Shown here: positions 34,053-44,239 of the stretch, one piece after another
Layout: each line of letters begins with the position of its first letter
Position numbering within the stretch: the stretch's first letter is position 1
From: Mauremys mutica
Taxonomy: Eukaryota; Chordata; Testudines; Geoemydidae
Reading direction: 5' to 3'
DNA: 64,000 bases
NCBI RefSeq assembly: GCF_020497125.1
Contig: NC_059080.1
Coordinates: forward strand, 52,641,563 to 52,705,562
Program-made: the position numbers and the translations under genes
Notes under the pieces: generated by a model
The model's database searches: none
The model's input: the letters and a program-made list of their open reading frames with translations, nothing else
Told to the model about the DNA's origin: nothing

Positions 34053-35365
34053 AGTTTTCCTTGGAGTTTTAAGCACTATTGACAAGAGCTGGGTGAAATG
34101 ATTTGCACATTTTTTTTGTTTGTTTTGTTTTGTTTGGCTAAAAAGTGCAGATTTGAGTGAACCAACACATTTGGCAAATTTGTGCAGAATTTACCAAATT
34201 GTTTTGGCTGGGGAAACCAAACTCCAAAAAGATCAAAATGTTTTGTTCTCAACATTTTCTAAACAAAGCATTGTGTTACGAAACAACTTTTCTTTCCAAA
34301 TTTTACTTCAATGTTATTGTTAAAGAAGGTTTAAAAAACACCTTGACAACAAAACAAAATGTTTTCTTTCAGGTTGACCACAGCACTTTGAAATGCAATT
34401 TTGTCAATATTTTTTTTCTCCAAAAGATTTTTGAAAAAAAAATTATTTCATGCCAGCCCCAAGCTACTTTTTTTTTCAATTTTTTGGTTTGTCCAGCAAA
34501 CCTCAAGCCTAAATGTGCTTGCTTAGAAAGCTGCATGGTAACTTATCTGTGGGCTATTACAAAGTTTATAGCCTCTGAGGAGAAGGCAAAGCAGCACCAT
34601 CCCGCCTTCCCACACTGGCCGAATTAGAAGCAGTAGTGGCAGCCTGGGCTGGAGCTGTGTATGGAGTGAGCCAGGCAGGTCTTCAGCAAGACCTCCCCTG
34701 CCCCAGTCTGCTCCTCACATACTCGCTGGGATAGCACCAGCAGAAGTTTACTATTCCCTCCAGTCAGATTATCTCTAACTGTGCTGTATGATTGCTACAC
34801 ACAATGGCTGTCATTGGTAACTGTGGTGTATTGAAAACAGCTAAAATTGTAATCTAACACTTCAAATTCTCAGAGGATTTCCTGGTCCTGCTTGCCAACT
34901 GGGGGCTCTTTAGGGAAATGTGCAGTCTCGGTCTTTCAGCAGTCACTAAGATGGGGGTGAGTTGTGCCTCTGTCTTAGGGAGCAGCCAGCTTTGTCACTC
35001 TCTGTTTTTGGTTCTTGTATGGTAAGGTTCTGGATTTTAAGAAATAAAGGAGAGTGACATTGCAACCTTCCAGAAAGAATATCTTATCTAACTCCAGTTC
35101 CAGGTACCACACTGTCATATACTGAACATCCGCTACCTGTTGCCAAACCCAAACTGTAGCCATGGGGGTTCGCTGAGTTTAGTTTTTTGTCTGATTCATC
35201 TGCTTAGCCTCAATTTGGCAGCCAATGCAACCAACTTGTTCTTGAAGCAGATCTGTAGGGAAAATACCCACAGCATCTTATAGAACAAAATCAAACTGTT
35301 GAGATATAAAACACGTGAAACAGAAACCGAAGCAAGGGTGATTTAATGGGTTTGCTGTTTTGAAG
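34053..35365. other. No gene recognised; AT-rich with T/A homopolymers
   Basis: Long T and A runs (34105-34135, 34405-34500) and poly-T-separated frames. It may contain an old interspersed repeat, but nothing can be assigned. Confidence 0.3.
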
Positions 35366-35427
35366 GTTCTTCAGAATAAAGAGATGTCTCTTCAGGACCA
35401 GCTCTCAGCTGCTGAGGAGAAGGTTCG
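35366..35427 (+). CDS. Orphan coiled-coil exon (62 bp), gene unknown
   Basis: A 62-bp segment between TTTTGAAG and a perfect donor CG|GTAAGT reads VLQNKEMSLQDQLSAAEEKV plus a split Arg codon. Heptad-like spacing (V/L..., L..QL...EEKV) and its charge pattern suggest one exon of a long coiled-coil protein of the kind built from many small exons. I cannot name the gene, and no partner exon is recognised within the window, which would fit very long introns. The short length means chance is not excluded. Confidence 0.4.
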
Positions 35428-36824
35428 GTAAGTCTGCTGGGTGCAAACCAAAGCTTTTTATGGCCAATGTCTTAGTGATGAGCATTACATGGGGAAAAGT
35501 AGTTTTGTATGCAAAGTTGAGAGTAAGCCAATGTAGGGAATTTAAATTATAAGTACTCAGTACTGCAAAGGCTCAAGAAAGTGACTGGTTAAGAGCCTGG
35601 TCTGAGTCAAGCATAACATGGTAGTTCTTGCACAAGCACCTACCATAGCTCTTTCAGTTCACCACAGTCGTAATCGGACTTATGCTTCCTGTACAGATAC
35701 TGGGCCTCTCTCAAACAGACTTCTTAATTGCAGGGTGGTTTTGTGATGTGCTCTAATGGGAGCTAGGATAAGACTGTCAAACTCCTATTCAGTTGTGTCC
35801 TATCCAGGATTGTTGCCTGGACTCTCACACTGGCAGGTGAGACTACAACCCCACTGCATTATTAAAGAGACCATATCACTTGGAGTATCAGAGACTTTTA
35901 GATATCAGCACAGGTAGCCCTGCAGATCATTACACTAAATGGCGGGGGTTGTCAAAGGAACATGAGGCTTATTTCAATCAGCCACATTTCTCAGATCAGC
36001 CAATTGCTTGATAACCTTAGGAGAACCTCCTCAGCTTCTACTTGGGTTCTCCTGAGCTCTTTCTCTCTTTTCCCCAGGCTACCCACATTGGTGACTTTTG
36101 CTGGCCTAGGACTGTACCATGGTAGCATGCCTTTGTCTTCTCTTCCCCTTACATCACTTGTTATCTTTTTAGTTTGATGGCACTTGTAATCACATGGGGC
36201 CTAAGCTTCATTAACCCCATCCTCCTGGCTTTCTGTTTTGGTGGTCGGATGGGCAGGGTAGCAGAAGACCTTCTTGTTACCTCTGCTTATTACACCTGCA
36301 GAGAAGCGTCCTGCAGCATGGACAAATCCCTCCACCAGTCATGGTTAACCTATTCATACTGGTGTTGCAGGCAACCCCTAATTTGCTCTGTCTTTTTGAT
36401 TGTCTTGGGTGACTTTATACCCTGTAAATTAAAAAAAATTTTTAGAAAATCCCAAACTAAAGATAGGTTGGTCATGGGCTGTGAAGGTGCAGTCTGAGCA
36501 TTTGCTGAGAAATTCGGAGTCAGAGAAAGCTGTACAGATCTGCCAAGTGCCTGGACAGACAATCTTACAGATGTAAAGATGGTGGCCAAGATGCTCTGTG
36601 TGAGGTTATTGCTCAACAAGATGTGGAAAAAAACCTGCCTAATGAGAATAGTCACTGTAAGGAAGGGCACCAAAACCTTATAACAGGCCAGGAGTCTAGA
36701 CATGTATGTGAATCGCAGAAGTGAACTTTCAGATAGTTGCTGGCTGGCATTGGGGCAAAACAGCAGCAGGCGGTATCATTGCCTAGGGATTAAAGCAGAG
36801 GGGCTGAGATGGAGGAGACTTGAC
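35428..36824. other. No gene recognised
   Basis: If the orphan exon is real this is intron. Two open frames, at 35962 and 36174, look like composition effects. No repeat ends found. Confidence 0.3.
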
Positions 36825-38068
36825 ATTCTTTTAAGCAAAGTAGGGAAATGTGGTCTAGATGAATGTGCTATAGGGTGAGTGCACAATTGTTAAAAGACTG
36901 TATTCATAGAGTAGGTACCAATGGTTTCCAGTCAAACTGGCAGGGTGTATCTAGTGAGGTCCCACAGGGGTCAGTCCTGGGTCCAGTATGTCACAAAGTG
37001 TGGGGGAGTCCGGGCCCTGCAACCCCCACTTCCTGCGATTCACCGTGACTCTCAGCCAACCAGTAAAACAGAAGGTTTATTAGACAACAGGAACACAGTC
37101 CCAAGCAGGGCTTGTAGGTACAACCAGGACCCCTCAGTCAAGTCCCTCTGGGGGCAAGGATCTTAGACCCCAGACTTGAGGTTCCCTGCCTCTTCCCAGC
37201 CAGCCCAAAACTGAAACTAAAAACCTCTCCAGCCGGCTCTCTTCCTTTGTGCAGGTTCCAGGGCAGTTGACTCCCCCAACTCCCTTTCCTGGCTTAGGTT
37301 ACAGGCTCAGGTCCTGTCCCTCACCTAAAGTCATCCCCTGCTCTCTCATCCCCCATGCAGACAGTCCCTACTGCGTCACACAGTACTATTCAATATTTTC
37401 CTTAATGACTTGGATAATGGAGTGGAGAGTATGCTTGTAACATTTCCAGACGACACTAAGCTGTGAAGGGTTGCAAGCACTTTGGAGATCAGGATTAGAA
37501 TTCAGAATGACCTTGACTAATTGGAGGATGGTTCTATATTCAACAAAATGAGACACTGAAAATAAGTGTAAAATATTTCACTTAGAAAGGAAATATCAAA
37601 TGCTCATCTACATTAGGTGGCAGTACTGCTGAAAGGGATCTGGGGGTGATAGTGGAGTACGTGTCCAATTCTGGGTGCCACACTTTAGGAAAGATGTGGT
37701 CAAACTGGAGCAAGTGAAGAGGAGAGCAACAAAAATATTCAAAGCTTTACAAAACTTGAGCTAAGAGGAAAGGTTAAAAAAAACTGGGCATGTTTAGTCT
37801 TGAGAAAAGATGACTGAGGGGTGAAATGATAACAGTCTTCAAATATTAATATTAATGTTAAGAGCTTTCTAAAGAGGATGGTGATCAATTGTTCTCCATG
37901 TCCTCTGAAGGTAGGACAATGGGCTTAATCTGTAGCAAGGGAGATTTACGCTAAACATTAGGAAAAACTTTCTAACTCTAAGGGCAGTTAAGCTCTGGAA
38001 TAGGCTTCCAGGGGAGGTTATGGAATCACCATCATTGTAGGGGTTTTAAGAACAGGTTGGACAAACAT
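36825..38068 (+). mobile_element. CR1 LINE fragment (RT to ORF2 tail), interrupted by an LTR
   Basis: The + strand carries CR1 RT sequence ([25 protein letters not shown]), then an LTR insertion, then LFNIFLNDLDNGVESML and a mutated active-site region (FPDDTKL where CR1 has FADDT). The ORF2 tail follows (about 37680-38060) with several stops. It is 5'-truncated and decayed. The sequence changes abruptly after ACAAACATCTG at 38067. Confidence 0.75.
36989..37380 (-). mobile_element. Solo LTR, 392 bp, perfect 5-bp TSD, inside CR1
   Basis: The LTR starts TGTCACAAAG and ends CTGCGTCACA. Identical cagta lies at 36984-36988 and 37381-37385. Removing the LTR and one cagta rejoins the CR1 coding sequence between GSVLGPV and LFNIF, which proves the insertion. 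A minus-strand AATAAA near 37080 suggests leftward orientation. Confidence 0.85.
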
Positions 38069-38875
38069 CTGTGAGGGAGAGCGAGAGCAAGAGAGCACTG
38101 GGTTCTCACCACTCTGTGAAGCTTGAATCAATCGGGGTTCCGAGGTGGTGGTGATAGCTGAGGGTCCAAAGAGCTGGAGACAGGCAGATCCTCCAGCACG
38201 ATCAGTCAGGAGAAAATGAAGTCCCAATGGAACTGATGCAGATTTTGGATCCAGGCATCAGAACACTAGAGCATGGGTAGGGTTTTTTTTAGGGAAAGGA
38301 CAATGGTTCAAGGGAGAACACTAGATTTGTTTATGAGTAAACGAAGTATACCAAAGTTGTTTTGTTCAGACTAGACAATGGCAGCTGATCATTCCTGGCT
38401 ATAGGTGGTGTTCCTTGGAGGGAGCTCACAATGTAGTTAGGGGGCTTCACTATTTTGGATACCACTAAAGGATTCATTATTAGAATTGGTCTGATAACTA
38501 CTGAGCTGGGTGTGCACAGGCATGGGTTCATTAACATCTGGAGCAAGATCCCCCATCATGCAGAGCTTCCCTGCTTCTCTGGTCCCAGAGTTCCATGTGG
38601 TTCTTGCCTTGGAATCTCTGTTCTCCATTCTGTATGTTAATGGAGATGCTTCCCTGTCCCATCTTCGATGCAAATGAGGCTAGAGGAGTTTTCTTAATCC
38701 TGTCACCCTTGTCCCAGTGATCTAGGTGTGTCTCCGACTGCCTTCTCATTGCTTTTTATAAATATTTCTTCTGATCAGTTTTGGTTCAAGAAGAGGCTGA
38801 GGGAGGGAAGGTCTTTTGTGAGTCAGACAGGCTGGGTACTGCACCCTGGTTCCCCAAGAACACAGAGCTGAGAGG
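38069..38875. mobile_element. LTR-like segment between CR1 and DIRS, unresolved
   Basis: The stretch begins TGTGAGGGAGAGCG and ends GAGAGGTAACA, which could be TG...CA LTR ends. It contains an ATGCAAAT octamer (38669) and a TTTTTATAAATA string (38753) typical of LTR promoters. The flanks differ (CR1 on the left, DIRS on the right) and no TSD exists, so deletions have removed evidence. No genes. Confidence 0.35.
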
Positions 38876-39640
38876 TAACAGTCCCTGTGGGAACTCCACT
38901 CCAGGTGTTGGTGCATCCCTGTGCCTGCACTCAGAGATTTTTACAGCAGTACTCGCACAGGTCACGCACGCGTGGTGCCTACTTGTGCGCCAAATGTGTC
39001 TCAATAACACACGTGCACAGCCCAGGTTCCTCAGTTCCTTCTCTACAACAGAGACTGCTCCAAACTCTGAAGTAGAGGGGAGGAGAGTGGTTAATGGAGG
39101 TTACACAGGGACACTCATCTCAAAGAACTGCACAGGTGAGTCAGCTCCTCTTCTTCTTCAAGAGCTGTCCCTGTGGGTGCTCCACTCCAGGTGACTGAAA
39201 AGCAGTAACTCTTAAGGAGGTAGGGACTTCAGAGCTGGTAAGAAAGCTGTAGAGAACAGAGCTCGGCCCATTCAAATGTTGGTCTGGCGTCCCTGAGTAA
39301 GAGCATAATGTTTAGAAAAGGTATGCTCTGAAGCCCAGGTGGCGGCTTTGCAAATATCTGTGAGGGGAGTGTTACGTAAGAATGCCACAGATGTTGACAC
39401 AGATCTGGTGGAGTGTGCTCTAACAGAAGTTGGAGGATTCATCTTCTTTAGTTGGTAGCATAGGCAGATACAGTCTGCTATCCAACTGGATATTCTTTGG
39501 GTAGAGGCGGATTTGCCTCTGGATCATTCTGTGATTGAAATGAAAAGTTTAGGGGGAGCCCTAAAGGGCTTAGTCCTAGCCAGATAAAAGGACAATGCTC
39601 TGCACATGTCGAGTGTGTGAATTGCTGATTCAAAAGTGTT
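38876..39640 (-). mobile_element. DIRS retrotransposon 3' part: terminal repeat and internal complementary region
   Basis: The motif CCCTGTGGG(A/T)(A/G)CTCCACTCCAGGTG occurs twice in direct orientation, at 38884-38910 and 39168-39193. DIRS elements repeat pieces of their termini in an internal complementary region instead of having ordinary LTRs, which fits. The rest continues the 3' coding part of the element in decayed form. Confidence 0.5.
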
Positions 39641-40260
39641 CGCATGGGGTTTAGGAAAGAAGGTTGGTGGGTGGATAGGTTAATTGAGGTGGAAGGAGGA
39701 ATGCACCTTCAGGCGAAATTTAGGATGCATTCAGACTGTGACTTTGTCCTTAAAAAATATAGTGTACGGTGGGTCAGCCATAAGCACTCCAAGTTCTCCT
39801 ACACATCTGGCAGATGTAATGGCAAATAAAAACATAGTTTTTATGGATAGATGTAGAAGGGAGCATGTTGCAAGCGGCTCAAATTGATGGCACATCAAGC
39901 ATATGAGGACCAAGTGTAGGTCCCAGGGTTGAGTGGGTGGTCTAATGTCCAAGTATAGGGTCTAGAGGCCCTTGAGGAACCACTTTGTGATGGGGTGGGC
40001 GAAGATAGTAGTGTCTCCATGTGAAACATCATAATTGCTGCCAGATGTACCTTTAAGGAGCTAAAGGGAAGCCCAGATGGTTTAAGTTCTAAAAGCTAGT
40101 CTAGTATTAGTGAAAGAGGGGCAGAAGCAGGAGCAGTTTTCTTGGTGGAGCACCAGTGAATGAACTTAGTCCATTTCTGGAGATAGGTGGTAGGTGTGGA
40201 TTATGTTCTGCTATGTAATAGTACTCTTTGTACCTGTTCAGAGCTGTTTAGTTCCTCATT
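39640..40260 (-). pseudogene. DIRS tyrosine recombinase domain, decayed
   Basis: The minus strand reads MDIRPPTQPWDLHLVLICLM, FEPLATCSLLHLSIKTMFL, ITSARCVGELGVLMADPP, then YTIFFKDKVTV. This is the tyrosine recombinase that DIRS elements use in place of an integrase. In the family the residue just before VGEL is the first catalytic Arg; here it is Cys, an expected result of CpG decay (CGC to TGC). The C-terminal catalytic part is not open. Not functional. Confidence 0.7.
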
Positions 40261-40639
40261 AGAGAACCATTGAGGAGCCATGCTTTGTGGTGCAGTATCA
40301 TTACGTTACGATGGGGTGGTGTAGTTGACCCTTGCATTGTGATAATAGGTTTGGAAGGGGGGGAAGTGGAATGGGCAGGCAAACTGAGATCCTCATTAAA
40401 AATGGGTTCTACGCCTGTCTGGGCCACATGGGGCTATTAGTATGACCCTGGCCCTCTCTGCTCATATTTCTTGTTATACCCTGTGAAGAAGTGGAATGGG
40501 GGGCGGGGGAATGCGTATAGGAAATTGTCACTCCATTTGATGATGAATGTGTCTCCCATCGAGTACTTTCCTAGGCCTGCTCTGGAACAGAATTCTGGGC
40601 ATTTTTTGTTGGTCACATTTTGAATATGTTGTGTAGGAT

Positions 40640-41092
40640 GGTATCATTTATCTCTCATTCTTGATCTAGGGGGAAAGATCTGCTGAGCTCGTCCACAGTG
40701 GTGTTTACTGAACCAGATAGGTAGGAAGCTAAAATTTGATATTGTGTTGGGAGGCACCAATTCCAAAGTTTCATAGCCTCCGTGCAGAGTGAGTGGGATC
40801 GAGCTCCCCCTTGTCTGTTTTATATAAAACATGCAGGTGATGTTGTCAGTCATGATCCCGATGTGACGTTTCTGTGAGGGTGAAATTGGAGGCAAGCATT
40901 GTGGGCCGCTCGAAGCTCTAAAAGATTTATGTGTAGTGATGCTTCTGTAGGGGACCAGAGTCCCTGAGTGGTGTGTGGTGTGCCATGTGTGCCTCCCAGC
41001 CCATGAGGGAAGCATCCATGGTAATTATGATGGAGGGGGACTCCTGCGTGAATGGGACTCTGGAGCAGAGGTTGTGTGGACGAGTCCATCAT
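40640..41092 (-). pseudogene. DIRS RNase H domain, decayed
   Basis: Overlapping minus-strand frames show QGLWSPTEASLHINLLELRA, AHNACLQF, IMTDNITCMFYIKQ and an SRMRD tail. These match the RNase H region of vertebrate DIRS elements: acidic residues in LLELRA and MTDN. The frame changes around 40900-40990 and stops break it. Function in life: removal of the RNA strand after reverse transcription. Confidence 0.65.
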
Positions 41093-42101
41093 GTGAGTGA
41101 GTCCGCCGTGACTTTGGTAGGTATGGATAGAAGTCTGTTTAGGTCATGTACATTCAGTCTGTAGACAGTGGTCATCCAACCCTGCAGGCACCGCATGTAG
41201 AGGCGTGCATTCTTGAGCACAAAAGTGCAAGAGACCATATGGCCAAGAAATTTCAGACAGTCCCGGACAGTGACCTGCAGGATGCTTTGCAACTTGGCAA
41301 CAAGATTCTTTATGGTGTTCAATTTGTTAGATGGGAGAGATGCAAGTCTGGTTGTGGAATCAAGGTGAGTGCCTATGAACTCTAGTCATTGAATAGGAGT
41401 TAATGTGGATTTATTTTCGTTTATTTGTAGGCTCAGTCCCTGGAAACAATCAATGGTCATCTGCGTGACTTGGATGTCTGTGCCTTGAGCAGGCAGTCAT
41501 CAATTATGATTCTTTTTTTCTGTAAGTGTGCCGATGCCACTATGAGAATCTTGGAAAAGAAGTAGGGTGCTATTGAGAGCCCAAAGGGCAGAACCCTGTA
41601 TTGGTCGTGATTTGAGCCCATAACAAATTTGAGAAAACGCCTGTGGGCAGGGTGTATAGTTACATGAAAATAAGCATCCTGCAGATCGAGGGCTGAAAAC
41701 CAGTCTCCCTGTTTCAGCGCTGGAATTATGGTTGTCAGGGTAACCATTTTGAATTTTTGCTTTTTGACGATGCATAAACTCGCCTGAGGTCAAGGATTGG
41801 TTGCCATCCCCCACTTTTCTGTCAAAAAGTCGTGGGAATAAAAAACCTTTCGCCTGTGCTGATCGGACACCGTCTCGACTGCTCCTATTTGTAGAAGATG
41901 TTGCACCTCTTGGCGGAACAAGTGGTTGTGAGACGGGTTCCTGAAGAGGGACGGGATGGGGGATGGGTGGTAGGTATGGACAGGAAGGGGATGGATTAGC
42001 CCAATTGGATGACCTCTAGGGCCCATCTGTCCATAGTGATGGCTCACCGGTTGTGGTAGAATGGAAGTAAATGGTGAGCAACAGGTTGGATGGGAATTAT
42101 A
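41092..42101 (-). pseudogene. DIRS reverse transcriptase, decayed
   Basis: The minus strand encodes WFSALDLQDAYFHVTIHPAH, RRFLKFVMG, YRVLPFGLSIAPYFFSKI and IIIDDCLLKA (fingers, palm A and B', and the xxDD motif), followed by a thumb region KFLGHMVSCTFVLKNARL. The catalytic motif, FPYLDD in intact relatives, is IIIDD here, and a deletion or frameshift precedes it. Upstream (to 42101) is a Pro/His-rich linker. The element's gag half lies at 49762-50735, beyond two nested insertions. Confidence 0.75.
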
Positions 42102-42106
42102 AGCAC

Positions 42107-42772
42107 TGGAGTGTGTTAAGATATAGATATTCAGGCCTGCCTGTAAAGGCCTATACTTTAAGAACTTGGGTGTATTTTTATCACTTAGCTAGTTACAGGG
42201 GTATAAAAACAAAGAATCAAAATCACAGTCCTCCTGTGTATGGGCCTTCTCTCACTAGGATAGTCTGAGGTTTAGTTCTTAAGCTAAGGCCCTTGGCTAA
42301 GCAGCAGGGGAAGCCATAAGCTGGGAAGCGAACGGTCACATCCCAAACCAGTCACATTGAAATAAGGTGGTGTTGAGCTTTTAGGAAGATGATCCTGTCC
42401 TGATAGTGCCCATCACCACCAGATAAAGAAACAGATCTTAAGATGGTTAAAGAAAACTTAGTTTGATAGCATCCTGTCTGGCAAGAAATCACTAATCAAT
42501 GGTTGTGGTTGTGAAATCCTCATTTCTGTATGTTTTTTCTTTATGACCCTACTTTTCTATTGTTAATCTGTCTGGTTCTCTGTTTCTAATATATAATTAA
42601 TTTTGCTGGGTGTAAAGTTAATTAGGGTAGTGGGATATAATTGGTTAGAGAATTATGTTACAATATGTTAGGATTGATTAGTTAAATTTCAGTAAAATGA
42701 CTGGGTAAAGTATAACTGAGAATATTACTATATAAACTGGGGTCAAACAGGAAGTAGAAGGGAAATTGGAAC
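42107..42772 (+). mobile_element. ERV-type solo LTR, left part (split by Ty3/gypsy)
   Basis: Left portion of an LTR that starts TGGAGTGTGTTAAG and carries a TATATAAA box at about 42729. It is cut by the Ty3/gypsy element at 42773 and resumes at 49533. The outer flanks agcac (42102-42106) and agaac (49757-49761) match 4 of 5, fitting an old TSD. It landed inside the DIRS element. Confidence 0.65.
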
Positions 42773-43611
42773 TGTCATAGGTTTATTCCCCACTTTGAAC
42801 TTTAGCGTCCAAAAGATGGGGACCTGCATGGATCCTTCTAAGCTTAAATCCTAGCTTAGATCTGGTTTTTGCTGCCACCAGCCAGGTTTCAGTGTCTGGC
42901 ACACTCTCTGTTCCCTCAAACCTTTCCCTGGGGAAAACAGATCCAAACTCCTTGGATCTTAACACAAAGGGAAATAAACCATTCCCTCACCTTCTTCCCC
43001 CTCCCCTAGTCGTTGGGAGAGATTACCTTGATTCAACTCCTTGAATCTAAACAAGGAGGGATTCACCTCTCCCCCTTTCTTTCTTTCCCCCCACCTGTCC
43101 CTGGTGAGTTAAACTAATCCCCTGAGGTTTTAAACAAGGGAAAAATCAAACAGGTTCTTAAAAAGAAAAGCTTTTAATTAAAAAAAATAAAAAAAATAAA
43201 ACACTATCTCTGTAAAATCAGGATGGAAATTTACAGCGTACAGCTTATAAAAACTAGAGAAACTCTAGCCTAAGTACAAGTACAGCAAACAAAAAAAAAT
43301 AAAATAGGGTTCCAGCAAACACACATTTGCAAATACAGAAATTAATTAGAAGACTAATCCGCCTTTCTAATACTCACTATACTGAATAGAAGAAAATACT
43401 TCAGGAAGCTTGGAGAGCCTGGATATACGTCTGGCCCCTCTTAGATCCAAAGAGAGAACAACGCCCAAAACAAAGAACACAAACAAAGACTTCCCTCCAC
43501 AGAGATTTGAAATTATCTTGTCCCTTGATTGGTTCTCTGGTCAGGTGTCTGTCAGGTTACTGAACTTGTTAACCCTTTACAGGTAAAAGGGTTAACAATC
43601 TGTTTATGACA
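42773..43611 (-). repeat. 3' LTR of the Gmr1-type element (839 bp)
   Basis: It runs TGTCATAGGTTTATTCC to CTGTTTATGACA in + orientation, with 7-bp inverted ends TGTCATA/TATGACA. The minus-strand AATAAA near the start gives the polyadenylation signal. A short open frame (42783-42965) recurs in both LTRs only because the LTRs are copies. Confidence 0.9.
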
Positions 43612-43762
43612 CGCCCCCCAAATCGCAGACAGTGGGGGACCCACACTGGTGGTGATTTTTTCCTAGAACTTTAAAATAAACAGATTAATAAAACACATGC
43701 ACTGTTACATATACTACTAAGTATGTAAAACTACAAGATTTTTCACATTTTAAGAACACGTT

Positions 43763-44179
43763 TTAACCATTTGATTCCGGGAAACTTTCATGAGAGAGTG
43801 CATCAGCTACTTTGTTGGAAGCTCCTGAAATGTGTTGAATTTCGAAATCAAAATCTTGGAGAGCTAAACTCCATCGAAGCAGTTTTTTGTTGTTTTCTTT
43901 GGCAGTATAGAGCCATTTTAGCGCAGCATGGTCGGTTTGTAGCTGGAACCGCCGTCCCCAAACGTATGGGCGTAGCTTTTCCAGGGCATACACAATGGCA
44001 TAGCATTCTTTTTCACTGATGGACCAGTGGCTTTCCCTCTCAGACAGTTTCTTGCTGAGAAACACAACAGGATGGAAGTTTTGATCCGGTCCTTCCTGCA
44101 TTAGAACTGCTCCCACGTCACGCTCAGATGCATCGGTGGTTACTAGGAAGGGTTTGTCAAAGTCCGGTGCCCTTAGCAC
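43763..44179 (-). pseudogene. Ty3/gypsy RNase H domain, frame split from RT
   Basis: A 138-codon frame reads FDKPFLVTTDASERDVGAVL, SEKECYAIVYALEKLRPYVW, FQLQTDHAALKWL and ISGASNKVADALS. It contains the catalytic acidic residues of Ty3-type RNase H (TTDAS, EKE, TDH, VADALS). The domain degrades the RNA of RNA/DNA hybrids during reverse transcription. It is separated from the RT frame by stops and a shift near a run of seven A (minus strand, about 44260), so the pol protein is broken here. Confidence 0.85.
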
Positions 44180-44239
44180 AGGGTCGACATGAGCGTTGCC
44201 TTAAGGTGGGTAAAGGCTTTCTGACACTCATCAGTTCAC

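Noticed and set aside
42783..42965. A 60-codon frame in both LTRs of the gypsy element (also 48688-48918)
   Set aside because: LTRs are copies of each other, so shared frames are expected. No retroelement protein is encoded in LTRs of this type.
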